Of a stretch of 64,000 nucleotides of DNA, positions 18,801 to 26,257 are shown piece by piece (position 1 is the stretch's first letter; the number at the start of each line of letters is the position of its first letter). Source of the DNA: Kribbella capetownensis (GTDB taxonomy: Bacteria; Actinomycetota; Actinomycetes; Propionibacteriales; Kribbellaceae); the NCBI RefSeq assembly GCF_004331485.1, contig NZ_SJKD01000007.1, positions 310,001-374,000 on the forward strand, given 5' to 3'. The notes beneath the pieces were generated by a model. That model was not told the DNA's origin. It made no database searches and saw only the letters and a program-made list of their open reading frames with translations. The translations under genes were made by a program, and so were the position numbers.

Positions 18801-20463
18801 GCCGACCGACCTGACCTCGCTGGTCCGCGCGATCGACAGTGCGACGAGCAAGCTGGCCATCCCACCGATCCCGTCGCCCTGGCTGCCGGCCCTGGGCGAG
18901 GAGATCACCTTGGACGACCTGGAACTGCCGAAGCGGGTCGAACGAGAGGTGCCGCCACTGCCGATCGGACTCGCCGACATCCCGCACCAGCAGAGCCAGC
19001 GCACCGAAACCTGGGATCTGCCGAAGTCGGGGCATCTGGTCATCGCGGGTGCCAACCGGATGGGGCGTTCGACGGCGCTGCGCTGCATCGCCGGTGCGGT
19101 CGGCAGGTTCTGCGATCCCCGCGACGTCCACCTGTTCGGCATCGACGCCGGCAACGGCGCGCTGCTGCCGATGCTATCGCTGCCGCACACCGGGGCCGTT
19201 GTCCAGCGCAACCAAGTCGACCGGATGTACCGGCTGCTCGGCCTGCTGAACGCGGAAGTCACGCGACGGCAGCAATTGCTTGCCCAGCAAGGGTTCGCGG
19301 ACATCAACGAGCAGCGCAACGCTGTGGAACCCGCCGATCGGCTGCCCTACCTGGTCGTGCTGCTCGACCGGTTGGAGGGATATGTGGCCGCCTTCGAGTC
19401 TCTGGACGGCGGCGTACTCATCGACCAGGTCACCTCGCTGCTCCAGGAAGGCGCAGGCGTCGGCATCCGCGTCGTGGTCGCGTCGGACCGCAGCGGCGTG
19501 ATGGGCCGGGTCTCCACTCTGATCGAGGACCGGATCATGCTCCGGATGCCGGACTCGGCCGACTTCGCCGTGATCGGCATGCGGAGCAAGGACGTACCCA
19601 CCTCGATGCCGCCCGGTCGCGGCTTCCGCGCGGCGGAGCGCCCGCGGGAGGTGCAGCTCGCGTTGCTGGCCGAGGACCCAACGGGTGTCGCCCAGGTCGC
19701 GGCACTGCAACGGATCGGCCGCACAGCCACCGACGAGGCCGGTCAGCTGACCCTGGCGGAGCGGCCGATGCGGGTGGACGAACTGCCGCTCAGCATCAGC
19801 GTCCCGGCCGCACTCGAGCTGGCCGGGGACGAGCCGCTCGGCGAGAGCCAGGTGGCGGTCGGCGTCGGCGGCGACACGCTGGGGTTGCTGCGCTACGACC
19901 CCGCCCTCGACGGACCGGGCTTCATCGTGGCCGGGCCGCCGCGGTCGGGGAAGAGTTCGGCGCTGACGTTCATGGTCAAGGAGGCGACCCAACGCGGATG
20001 GCGGGTGATCTTGATCACACCACGCATCTCACCGCTGCGGTCGCCGCGGATCAAGCGCGGCGTCAACGCCCGCTTCACGGCCGACACCGATCCGGCCGAG
20101 ATCGACAAGCTGCTGAAGTCGGTGTCGTCGCGCCACCTGGTGGTGCTGGACGACTTCGACGTACTGGGGCCGGACCACGCGATCTCGGACGTCGTCAACC
20201 AGCACTACGCCCGGCTGCGTGACACCGGCAACGCGGTGGTGGTCGCCTGCGGTCTCGACGAGGTCAGTGGCTACTACCGCGGTCTGACTTCGGAGGTGCG
20301 CAAGGGCCGGACCGGGTTGCTGCTGGCACCGCGCTCGTCCAGCGACGGCGATGTCATCAGCGTCCGGCTGCCGCGATCCGCGACGGCCGCCATGCCGGCC
20401 GGCCGGGGTGTGTTCGCCCGTCCCGGCGGCTGGGCCTGGACCCAGGTCCCCTTCGAGGAGTAG
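15895..20463 (+). CDS. Type VII secretion-type FtsK/SpoIIIE ATPase (EccC/EssC-like)
   Basis: A 1522-aa membrane-anchored motor. The N-terminal 200 residues look like a ubiquitin/FHA-type region (LVHRLSVGSYQLGLEHS), as in EssC-type proteins. Two TM helices lie near residues 305-346, then three FtsK-like ATPase modules. The first has a canonical Walker A GTTGSGKSE (about residue 721), LVDYKGGAAF and LLLVIDEFA. The second has a degenerate P-loop GANRMGRST (about 1051). The third has GPPRSGKSS (about 1345) and LVVLDDFDV. This order matches the substrate-recognising ATPase of T7SS/ESX. GTG start. EccB, EccD, EccE and mycosin partners are not in the window. The gene ends at a strong hairpin, facing a convergent WXG100 gene. 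Confidence 0.9.
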   Translation: MLLFLTAVDARTGVARDLTIDAEDDTTIGDLAGALANNYAGPTPDAADASVRLLRSAPSITGESGPGAPGLFLRGVRLPDDTVLKSSAVRHGAVIGVGGPVADPSIEPAGAVDLRCTGGEGSGLVHRLSVGSYQLGLEHSALPLVPDSPEVAVYLDVDVYGEVRIRPAATDFGTIPAPERRVPLDGPIIVGDQLPEPPKRRWWQRKKQSMESLSTSRDTISPEDPLPYLRLDREPVTAEVGWEPGMVLGIGRQYFELTTVTAPDASLVPSSDGATMDYNRPPRLLPKVRKTEFSLPGVPHRPDKMPIPILVVFAPLLMSGASYLFTHSPYTLLFAAMSPLMMIANFTSSRRMQKTQYIRQLAEYHDRLRKVEQDAFDSLVEERGARRRDCPDPASLLLFANGPRARLWERRPQDPDWLVVRIGTADVPSAVTVKDPSRMQHEGPMHWTAPDVPAVVPLAKTGVVGIAGSADMRRAVARSIVIQLATMHSPANLRMAVITTPGQRENWTWSPWLPHLRRRDSTLGLASVATDTETAGRRVNELLAEIEQRKALEEQQIPYGDQIVVVLDGANELRRNGGVVTLLRQGPRYGIFLICLDEDQRQLPEECRALVIGTTDEVSLATTQEATLEGIQPDLVPISWCDRLARALAPVRDATADGAASSLPDSSRLLDVLRLNDPTGEDIIGRWATGGRTTRAVIGEGIDGTFSLDIRTDGPHGLVAGTTGSGKSELLQTIIASLAVGNRPDEFTFVLVDYKGGAAFKDCKLLPHTVGMVTDLDGHLTTRALESLGAELRRREHQLADADAKDIDDYLAAKEAGDAPMPRLLLVIDEFAAMVSELPDFVDGLVDIARRGRSLGVHLILATQRPSGVVSAEIKSNTNLRIALRVTDQQDSSDVIDASDAAHISKSTPGRALARLGHSSLIPFQSARVGGRPRGEQVRSDVNVQAFDVMSAARGQALAVVDDEDDMSTPTDLTSLVRAIDSATSKLAIPPIPSPWLPALGEEITLDDLELPKRVEREVPPLPIGLADIPHQQSQRTETWDLPKSGHLVIAGANRMGRSTALRCIAGAVGRFCDPRDVHLFGIDAGNGALLPMLSLPHTGAVVQRNQVDRMYRLLGLLNAEVTRRQQLLAQQGFADINEQRNAVEPADRLPYLVVLLDRLEGYVAAFESLDGGVLIDQVTSLLQEGAGVGIRVVVASDRSGVMGRVSTLIEDRIMLRMPDSADFAVIGMRSKDVPTSMPPGRGFRAAERPREVQLALLAEDPTGVAQVAALQRIGRTATDEAGQLTLAERPMRVDELPLSISVPAALELAGDEPLGESQVAVGVGGDTLGLLRYDPALDGPGFIVAGPPRSGKSSALTFMVKEATQRGWRVILITPRISPLRSPRIKRGVNARFTADTDPAEIDKLLKSVSSRHLVVLDDFDVLGPDHAISDVVNQHYARLRDTGNAVVVACGLDEVSGYYRGLTSEVRKGRTGLLLAPRSSSDGDVISVRLPRSATAAMPAGRGVFARPGGWAWTQVPFEE

Positions 20464-20471
20464 GCCGCAGG

Positions 20472-20500
20472 TCCGGGCCCTTGGTGGAACAGGGCCCGGA
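20472..20500 (+). terminator. Hairpin terminator after the FtsK/SpoIIIE ATPase gene
   Basis: A perfect 9-bp stem TCCGGGCCC / GGGCCCGGA with an 11-base loop, starting 9 bases after the TAG stop. It is GC-rich and has no U-tract, as is common in actinomycetes. Confidence 0.7.
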
Positions 20501-20508
20501 CATGGATC

Positions 20509-20538
20509 GGTCCCGCTGCCCTGACAGGCAACGGGACC
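20509..20538 (-). terminator. Hairpin terminator after the WXG100 gene
   Basis: A 12-bp stem (GGTCCCGTTGCC / GGCAGCGGGACC on the minus strand) with a 6-base loop. One position is G-U paired only when transcribed on the minus strand and mismatched on the plus strand. It therefore best serves the WXG100 gene, whose stop is at 20554. Together with the previous hairpin it separates two convergent units. Confidence 0.7.
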
Positions 20539-20553
20539 GACAGTCGCGCGACG

Positions 20554-20859
20554 TCAGCGCGGGGAGGTGACCTTCGGCAACTGCCGGTGCTGGCCCTCTT
20601 CCTTGGCGCCGATCTTGAAGTGCTCCTGCTGGAAGGCAACGTCGTTGCCCGCGGCAGCGAACGCCTGGCACATCTTCACCAGGCTCGACTTGAAGTCGAC
20701 CCACGCGGTGTTGAAGTCCGTGGCGCCCTTCGAGGTCCACTCCTCGTTGGCCCGCGAGAGCGCGGTGTCCACGTCGCCGATGATCTGGTCGGACGAGTTC
20801 ATGCTCGAGACCAGCTTGTCGTACAGGTTCTCGAGATCCTCGATGTTTGCCTTAGCCAT
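20554..20859 (-). CDS. WXG100-family protein (ESX substrate-like)
   Basis: A 101-aa all-helical protein with no signal peptide, the size of EsxA/EsxB-type secreted dimers. Helix one spans roughly residues 6-38. The turn reads EEWTSKGATDF: Trp41 is followed by Gly45, so the classic W-x-G is stretched to W-x3-G. Helix two runs to about residue 80. The start is an ATG with GGAGG seven bases upstream. It lies convergent to the T7SS-type ATPase and divergent from a 110-aa WXG-like protein, so it is a likely substrate or partner of that ATPase. There is no clear C-terminal YxxxD/E secretion signal. Confidence 0.8.
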   Translation of the reverse strand: MAKANIEDLENLYDKLVSSMNSSDQIIGDVDTALSRANEEWTSKGATDFNTAWVDFKSSLVKMCQAFAAAGNDVAFQQEHFKIGAKEEGQHRQLPKVTSPR

Positions 20860-20866
20860 GTCCCAA

Positions 20867-20871
20867 CCTCC
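20867..20871 (-). promoter_or_regulatory. Ribosome binding site of the WXG100 gene
   Basis: GGAGG on the minus strand, seven bases before the ATG at 20859. It fixes the 101-aa start and suggests strong translation. Confidence 0.65.
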
Positions 20872-21025
20872 AAGTGTCCCGGTCCCCGCCCTGGAGACCT
20901 GCGGCCGATGAGCAGCACATTAGGACGACAGCGGGTCACCGGGGCACTCGGGGCTGCCCAGCGCCGGATTGGCCCCCTCGGCCAACTATTCTGATCGGCG
21001 CTGGTCACCCCTGGGAGGCGCGGAA

Positions 21026-21358
21026 ATGGCAGACAAAGAGAACAACTTCTACAAGGACACGCTGCACACGTGCTACGTGACGACGATTCCGAACGCTCGG
21101 GACGCCGTCCACCACGGCCAGGGTCAGCCGGGCGACTCGATCTCCACGGCGATCTCCAGCGGCGGCTGGAAGTGCGCCAAGGCCACGGATTTCGTCACCG
21201 ACTTCAGCGCCAAGGCCAAGCAGATCATGCCGGCCTTCGACGACGCCGTGACGACGGCCAAGTCCGCTCATGACAAGGAGCCGGACGAAGTACCCGCCAA
21301 GGACCCGCACGGGCTCGCCTGGCCGCGCACGTGGTCGATGCGCCACAAGATGATCTAG
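21026..21358 (+). CDS. Small WXG-like protein of the T7SS-type region
   Basis: A 110-aa soluble protein without signal or TM segment. The central stretch GGWKCAKATDFVTDFSAKAK can be aligned by eye with the turn and second helix of the WXG100 protein next door (EEWTSKGATDFNTAWVDFK): Trp, three residues, then Lys/Gly, then ATDF. The first part is more irregular, and the tail is short and Pro-rich (AKDPHGLAWPRTW). ATG at 21026 is preceded by GGGAGGCGCGGAA; a frame to 20969 is only upstream read-through. It heads the plus-strand series of large helical proteins and lipoproteins, so it may be a partner or chaperone for them. Function unproven. Confidence 0.72.
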   Translation: MADKENNFYKDTLHTCYVTTIPNARDAVHHGQGQPGDSISTAISSGGWKCAKATDFVTDFSAKAKQIMPAFDDAVTTAKSAHDKEPDEVPAKDPHGLAWPRTWSMRHKMI

Positions 21359-21450
21359 CTAGACGTATTCGTCCCGGCTCATGGTCGGGGCACGCACGGT
21401 GGTCATCGCCACCGCAATCTTGCCTTGACGGAGTCGGGAGGGCTTGGAAC

Positions 21451-23475
21451 ATGTCGGAGTCGGTCGAGATCGACAGCAAGAAACTGAAGGTCGCGTACGA
21501 CGGCCTGGACACGCTGGTCACCACCGTGAAGGGCCAGGCGAAGATGGCCAGCGACAACACGCCGGTCTCGCTGCCCAGTCTCGAGGGCAGCACGTTCACC
21601 GGCTTGATGTCCTGGCTCGAGGACCAGAAGCCGGAGCTGAAGACCCGCCTGGACCTGGCCGTCCTGCTGGACACCAAGGGCACCGGGCACGTGACCTACT
21701 CGGTCGACAAGGACACGCTCGACAACACCAAGACGATGCTGGGCAACGCACTCGCCGACCGCGGCAAGGAGCTGATGCCCGGCGGCGATCCGAAGTTCGT
21801 CAAGGCGTACAACGAGATCCTGGCGTCGTACACCACCGACGGCAAAGTCATGTCGCCGATGTTCCAGAAGCTCGGCCCCGAGGGCACCCTGACGGTGCTG
21901 TCGAACGTCGGGCAGGCCAGCGTGCCGCCGATGTCGGAGGACGTCGAGGCCAAGAAGCGCCTGATGGACCTGTACCGCCAGGGTCTCGGCGCCGCCTCGA
22001 AGGAGCCCGGCTTCCCGCACGAGTCCTTCGCCGACGGCCTGGTCAAGGCCGCCACCAAGGACCCCGAGGACTACGTCGGCCGCGGTACGACGGGCTACGG
22101 CCTCACCTCGGCCCTCAGCGTGCTGATGTACAACGGCCACTTCAGCGACGCCTTCGCCACCGACCTGGCCACCGGTCTGGACAAGTACGAGCGCCTGGAC
22201 CACAAGGGCACCGAGCACCTGTGGAGCGGCCGCCCCGACGCGATGGGCACCGACTTCCTCTGGGACCAGATGGTCCCCTACGAGGCCGGCAACATCACCG
22301 ACGACCCGATGATCTCGATGAACTCGATGCTGGCCAACAGCCCGAACGCGGCTCTGGACTTCTACGACGACAACGAGCGGCAGAAGTACTACATCAAGGA
22401 CCGCACCTGGCAGAACGACGGCTACCAGAGCCTCAGCCATGTCCTCGACGTCGCCACCACGGATCCCGACATCGTCAAGGGCCCGCACGCCAAGGACGCG
22501 GCCGAACTCGCCGGCGCCACGGTCAACCTGCTCAGCCAGCGTCGCGGCAGCGTCGAGGACATGCGGACGTTCATCGACGACATGCACGGTGACTCGGCGA
22601 AGAACTTCGCCCACATCCTCGGCACCTACATGGTCGGCGCCGACCAGGCGGTGAACGGGGGGACGTACGCGTACAAGGACGGCGTCGACCCGAGCCAGAG
22701 CACCAGCGTCACGATGGATGCCTTCGGCAACGTGGTGAACATCCCGCTGTTCGACAAGGATGCGCTGGCCAAGTTCGGCGTCGCCGCGATGAGCACGGAG
22801 GACGGCATGCTCGAGCTGCGCAACGCGACCAACCGCTACGAGTCGCAGAAGCTCGGTGGCCTGGCCAATCTCATCACCCACCCGAAGGACGGCGTCGACG
22901 GTGAAATGGCCCTGCAGAAGGGCATCAGCGAGAACGCGCACCTCGAGGGTCTGTTCCTGAAGGCGAACGGCGACGTCGCCATTGCCGAGGGCAAGGAGAA
23001 GGACGAGGCCATCGGCAAGTGGATCGACATGGGCGAGTCGGTCGTCGGCCTGGTGAAGATCCCCGGTGTCGAGGGCATGGCCGAGGGAACGGCGAAGGAC
23101 ATCGTCAACCTGGCCATCGACGAGGGCAAGTCGAGCGGTGTCGACACGCTCAAGGAGAAGCTCGCCCACTACGAGAAGGACGCGACGAAGAAGTCGAACG
23201 GCGATGTCGAGTCGGCGGTGGAGCAGCAGCAGTACAACACCGCTGTCTCGCTCTACGAGAGCGACCTGGCCAGTCATCCCGAGAAGCTCGAGAACTCGCC
23301 GCTGTTCAAGGACGGGCAGATGCTGAGCTACAACGAGTACAAGCAACTCAGCGACGGCGAGCAGTCCACGGTGCGCTCGAACCTGTACGGTGGGTTGAAT
23401 GGAGTCGGTAACCACTGGGATCCGAACGAGTACAAAGAGGACCTCAAGAGTGATTTCCACGATTACTTCGGCTAG
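21451..23475 (+). CDS. Large helical T7SS-associated protein, copy 1
   Basis: A 674-aa protein without signal peptide or TM helices. The first 100 residues are charged helices (MSESVEIDSKKLKVAYDGLD, LEDQKPELKTRLDLAVLLD) like the N-terminal targeting domain of T7SS substrates. The long middle part (about 120-600) has repeated helical elements including DPMISMNSMLANSPNAALDF and TGYGLTSALSVLMYNG. These resemble an actinobacterial family of unknown function found in ESX-type loci (DUF6571-like, from memory). No toxin or enzyme motif was found. The ATG has GGGAGGGC upstream. It is 74 bases short of nothing downstream: a lipoprotein gene overlaps its end by 26 bases. A second copy starts 2776 bases later. 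Confidence 0.8.
   Translation: MSESVEIDSKKLKVAYDGLDTLVTTVKGQAKMASDNTPVSLPSLEGSTFTGLMSWLEDQKPELKTRLDLAVLLDTKGTGHVTYSVDKDTLDNTKTMLGNALADRGKELMPGGDPKFVKAYNEILASYTTDGKVMSPMFQKLGPEGTLTVLSNVGQASVPPMSEDVEAKKRLMDLYRQGLGAASKEPGFPHESFADGLVKAATKDPEDYVGRGTTGYGLTSALSVLMYNGHFSDAFATDLATGLDKYERLDHKGTEHLWSGRPDAMGTDFLWDQMVPYEAGNITDDPMISMNSMLANSPNAALDFYDDNERQKYYIKDRTWQNDGYQSLSHVLDVATTDPDIVKGPHAKDAAELAGATVNLLSQRRGSVEDMRTFIDDMHGDSAKNFAHILGTYMVGADQAVNGGTYAYKDGVDPSQSTSVTMDAFGNVVNIPLFDKDALAKFGVAAMSTEDGMLELRNATNRYESQKLGGLANLITHPKDGVDGEMALQKGISENAHLEGLFLKANGDVAIAEGKEKDEAIGKWIDMGESVVGLVKIPGVEGMAEGTAKDIVNLAIDEGKSSGVDTLKEKLAHYEKDATKKSNGDVESAVEQQQYNTAVSLYESDLASHPEKLENSPLFKDGQMLSYNEYKQLSDGEQSTVRSNLYGGLNGVGNHWDPNEYKEDLKSDFHDYFG
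21913..22085 (+). repeat. 173-base identical tract, copy 1
   Basis: By direct reading these 173 bases match 24686-24858 exactly, inside copy 1 of the large helical gene (about residues 155-212). The flanking sequence of the two genes differs at many codons, so this stretch is more alike than its surroundings. Confidence 0.9.
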
Positions 23476-24070
23476 GAAGGTCGCGTTCGCGCTGGTCCTC
23501 GTCTGCGGTCTGTCGTTGCTGACGAGCTGCAAGGACGACGACGCCGATGCGTCGACGCCGGCACCGGTCGCGGGAATCGTGGAGGGTTCGGACCTGCCCG
23601 GCTCGCCGAGGCAGGAGAAGCTGGACGAGGACGGCATCCCGTTGAACGGGTGCCACCTCGACGGCTCGATGAGCCTTCAGGAGCGCGCGGACCACAAGCA
23701 GTCCGTCAAGTACACGCTCGGCGACACCGAGGTGAGCTCGTACCTCTACACGTACACCAACACCCGGAAGCTCAAGCAGGACTGGGACTTCCTGGTCAAT
23801 GGCCAGAAGCGGTGCGTCGGCACGGGCGAGAAGGAACCGCAGGGCTCGTACAGCCTGCTGACGGATCTGCCCGCTGACACGACCGGGTACGACGCCATCC
23901 ACCGCAGCGACAACCAGGTCGTCCACACCCAGCGCGCCTGGGCCCGCAAGGGCGACGGAACCGTCGTCTCCGTGATGGTCACCCGCACGGTCGACAAGGC
24001 GGGCGCCGAGCAGAGCCCGAGCCTGCCGGTCGATGCGAAGGCGCTGACGGTGAAGGCCGCCGCCGAATAG
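23450..24070 (+). CDS. Lipoprotein paired with large helical protein, copy 1
   Basis: A 206-aa exported lipoprotein. The signal peptide MISTITSARKVAFALVLVCG ends in the lipobox LLTSC. The mature part shares a pattern with the proteins at 26232 and 26922: AGIVEGSDLPGSP, NGC, LQERADH, YTLGDT, RCVG, TVVSVMVTRT and a final AAAE. Two conserved Cys (NGC, KRCVG) besides the lipid Cys may form a disulfide. The GTG start lies 26 bases before the stop of the large gene, after AGAGG; this overlap is kept in the second copy, so translation is coupled. An outer-face partner or immunity-like role is possible but unproven. Confidence 0.8.
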   Translation: MISTITSARKVAFALVLVCGLSLLTSCKDDDADASTPAPVAGIVEGSDLPGSPRQEKLDEDGIPLNGCHLDGSMSLQERADHKQSVKYTLGDTEVSSYLYTYTNTRKLKQDWDFLVNGQKRCVGTGEKEPQGSYSLLTDLPADTTGYDAIHRSDNQVVHTQRAWARKGDGTVVSVMVTRTVDKAGAEQSPSLPVDAKALTVKAAAE

Positions 24071-24088
24071 GACGCGTCCACCGATGTG

Positions 24089-24120
24089 AAGGGCCCGGCA
24101 GCTCAGGCTGCCGGGCCCTT
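24089..24120 (+). terminator. Strong hairpin terminator after module copy 1
   Basis: A perfect 14-bp stem (AAGGGCCCGGCAGC / GCTGCCGGGCCCTT) with a 4-base TCAG loop, 19 bases after the lipoprotein stop. It separates the first duplicated module from the second, which therefore probably has its own promoter in the following 100 bases. Confidence 0.82.
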
Positions 24121-24226
24121 CAGTTGTCTGATTCTGCTCATAGCCAACTCGTCATAATGCGGATGCGCTGTGACATGTCGCGTTTCTAGGCTCGTTCCGA
24201 GACATACTCGGGAGGCTTTGGAACGC

Positions 24227-26257
24227 ATGCCGGAATCGGTCGAGATCGACAGCAAGAAACTGAAAGCGGCGTACGACGACCTGGACTCGCTGGTCAGGGT
24301 GGTGAAGGGCCGGGCCAAGGCGGCGCGCAACGAGACGCCGATCCCGCTGCCCAGCCTGGACGGGGACTTCAACGGGCTGGTGTCCTGGCTCGAGGACCAG
24401 AAGCCGGAGCTGAAGACCCGGCTGGACCTGGCCGTCCTGCTGGACACCAAGGGCACGGGACACGCGACGTACCAGGTCGACCAGGACACGCTGGACAACA
24501 CCAAGACGCTGCTCGGCGACGCCCTGGCCGAGCGCGGCATGGACCTGCACGCTGGCGGCGACGCGAAGCAGGTGCGGGCCTACAACGAGATCCTGGCGAC
24601 GTACGCCGGCGACGGCAAGGTCATGTCGCCGATGTTCCAGAAGCTCGGGCCGGAGAACACGCTGAGGGTCCTGTCGAACGTCGGCCAGGCCAGCGTGCCG
24701 CCGATGTCGGAGGACGTCGAGGCCAAGAAGCGCCTGATGGACCTGTACCGCCAGGGTCTCGGCGCCGCCTCGAAGGAGCCCGGCTTCCCGCACGAGTCCT
24801 TCGCCGACGGCCTGGTCAAGGCCGCCACCAAGGACCCCGAGGACTACGTCGGCCGCGGCACGACGGGCTACGGCCTCACCTCGGCCCTCAGCGTCCTGAT
24901 GTACAACGCGCACTTCAGCGACAGCTTCGCCAAGGATCTCGCGCTCGGCCTGGACAAGTACGAACGGGTCGACCACAAGGGCCAGGACCACCTGTGGACC
25001 AACCGCCCCGACGCTATGGGCACCGACTTCCTCTGGGACCAGATGCTCCCGTCCGACGCCGCCCCCCAGGCAACCACCGACCCACTCATCGCAATGAACA
25101 CCATGCTGGCGAACAGCCCTGAGGCAGCGCTCGACTTCTTCGACGACAACGAGCGGCAGAAGTACTACATCAAGGACCGCAGCTGGCAGGGCGACGGCTA
25201 CCAGAGCCTCAGCCACGTCCTCGACGTCGCCAGCACCGACCCCGACATCATCAAGGGTCCGCACGCCAAGGACGCCGCCGAGCTCGCCGGCGCGACCGTC
25301 AACCTGCTCTCGCAGCGTCGCGGCAGCCTCACGGACATGAGCACGCTGATAGAGGACATGCGTGGCGACTCGGCGAAGAACTTCGCCCACATCCTCGGCA
25401 CCTACATGGTCGGCGCCGACGTGGTGGTGAACGGTCTGGGCGGCATCGACGACGCCAAGGCCGGGGACGACCTGAGCGAGGCGGCAGACATCCCCTTGGA
25501 CGCCTTCGGCAAGGTCGGCAACATCCCGTTGTTCGACAAGGCCGCGCTCGCCAAGTTCGGCGTGCTCGCCGTGAGCTCCGAGGACGGCATGCTCGAGCTG
25601 CGGAACGCGACGAATCGCTACGAGTCGCAGAAGCTCAGCAGCCTCGCGAACCTGATCAAGCACCCGCGTGACGGGTTCGATGCCAGGGAGGCCCTGCACG
25701 GAGCCATCGGCGAAAACGCGCACCTGGACGGCTTCTTCCTGAAAGCCAACGGCGACATGGCCATCGCCGAGGGCAAGGAGAAGGACGAGGCCGTCGGCAA
25801 GTGGATCGACATGGGCGAGACAGCGGTCGGCATGATCCCGGTCCCCGGCGTCGACAAGATGGCGGAAGGCGTCGGCAAGGAGATGATCAACATGGCCGTC
25901 GACGACGGCAAGTCAGCAGGTGTCGACGGCCTCAAGGAGAAGCTGGCGCACTACGAGAAGAACGCCGTCAAGAAGTCGAACAACGATGTCGACGACGCCG
26001 TCAGGCAGCAGCAGTTCCTGACGGCGACAACCCTCTACGAGAACGGCCTGGCGAACCACCCTGACCAGGTCGAGAAAAGCCCGCTGTTCAAGGATGGCCA
26101 GATGCTGACGTACGCCCAGTTCAGGCAACTCCATGACGCCCCGCAGGCCGAGGCCTTGGGGACTCTCTACGGTGGTCGTCAGGGAGTCGGCAACTACTGG
26201 GACGCGAATGACTACAAAGAAAGCCTCAAGAATGAGTTCGGTGACTACTTCGGGTAG
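24227..26257 (+). CDS. Large helical T7SS-associated protein, copy 2
   Basis: A 676-aa paralogue of the protein at 21451, alike from end to end, including the N-terminal helices, the TGYGLTSALSVLMYN and AGATVNLLSQRRGS segments and a similar C-terminus (YWDANDYKESLKNEFGDYFG versus HWDPNEYKEDLKSDFHDYFG). Differences are spread along the length rather than concentrated at the C-terminus, which argues against a polymorphic toxin in which only the tip varies. The ATG at 24227 follows GGGAGGC. Like copy 1 it has no signal or membrane segment and is followed by an overlapping lipoprotein gene. Its role is unknown; secretion through the nearby ATPase is inferred from context. Confidence 0.8.
   Translation: MPESVEIDSKKLKAAYDDLDSLVRVVKGRAKAARNETPIPLPSLDGDFNGLVSWLEDQKPELKTRLDLAVLLDTKGTGHATYQVDQDTLDNTKTLLGDALAERGMDLHAGGDAKQVRAYNEILATYAGDGKVMSPMFQKLGPENTLRVLSNVGQASVPPMSEDVEAKKRLMDLYRQGLGAASKEPGFPHESFADGLVKAATKDPEDYVGRGTTGYGLTSALSVLMYNAHFSDSFAKDLALGLDKYERVDHKGQDHLWTNRPDAMGTDFLWDQMLPSDAAPQATTDPLIAMNTMLANSPEAALDFFDDNERQKYYIKDRSWQGDGYQSLSHVLDVASTDPDIIKGPHAKDAAELAGATVNLLSQRRGSLTDMSTLIEDMRGDSAKNFAHILGTYMVGADVVVNGLGGIDDAKAGDDLSEAADIPLDAFGKVGNIPLFDKAALAKFGVLAVSSEDGMLELRNATNRYESQKLSSLANLIKHPRDGFDAREALHGAIGENAHLDGFFLKANGDMAIAEGKEKDEAVGKWIDMGETAVGMIPVPGVDKMAEGVGKEMINMAVDDGKSAGVDGLKEKLAHYEKNAVKKSNNDVDDAVRQQQFLTATTLYENGLANHPDQVEKSPLFKDGQMLTYAQFRQLHDAPQAEALGTLYGGRQGVGNYWDANDYKESLKNEFGDYFG
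24686..24858 (+). repeat. 173-base identical tract, copy 2
   Basis: Exact match to 21913-22085, offset 2773 bases. The first differences on either side are single bases (G/C at 21912 versus 24685, T/C at 22086 versus 24859). Such a perfect island within diverged paralogues is typical of gene conversion or very strong constraint. Confidence 0.9.

Noticed and set aside
20969..20992. TTGGCC / TATTCT as a promoter for the 110-aa WXG-like gene
   Set aside because: The -10-like box is reasonable, but the spacing to the -35-like box is only about 12 bases, too short for a normal sigma-70-type promoter.
21403..23637. A 744-codon minus-strand frame opposite the large helical protein
   Set aside because: The plus strand has a ribosome site, a duplicated paralogue with conserved protein sequence and coupling to a lipoprotein. 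The minus-strand frame is repetitive Val/Gly/Arg/His and recurs in both copies only because the DNA is duplicated.
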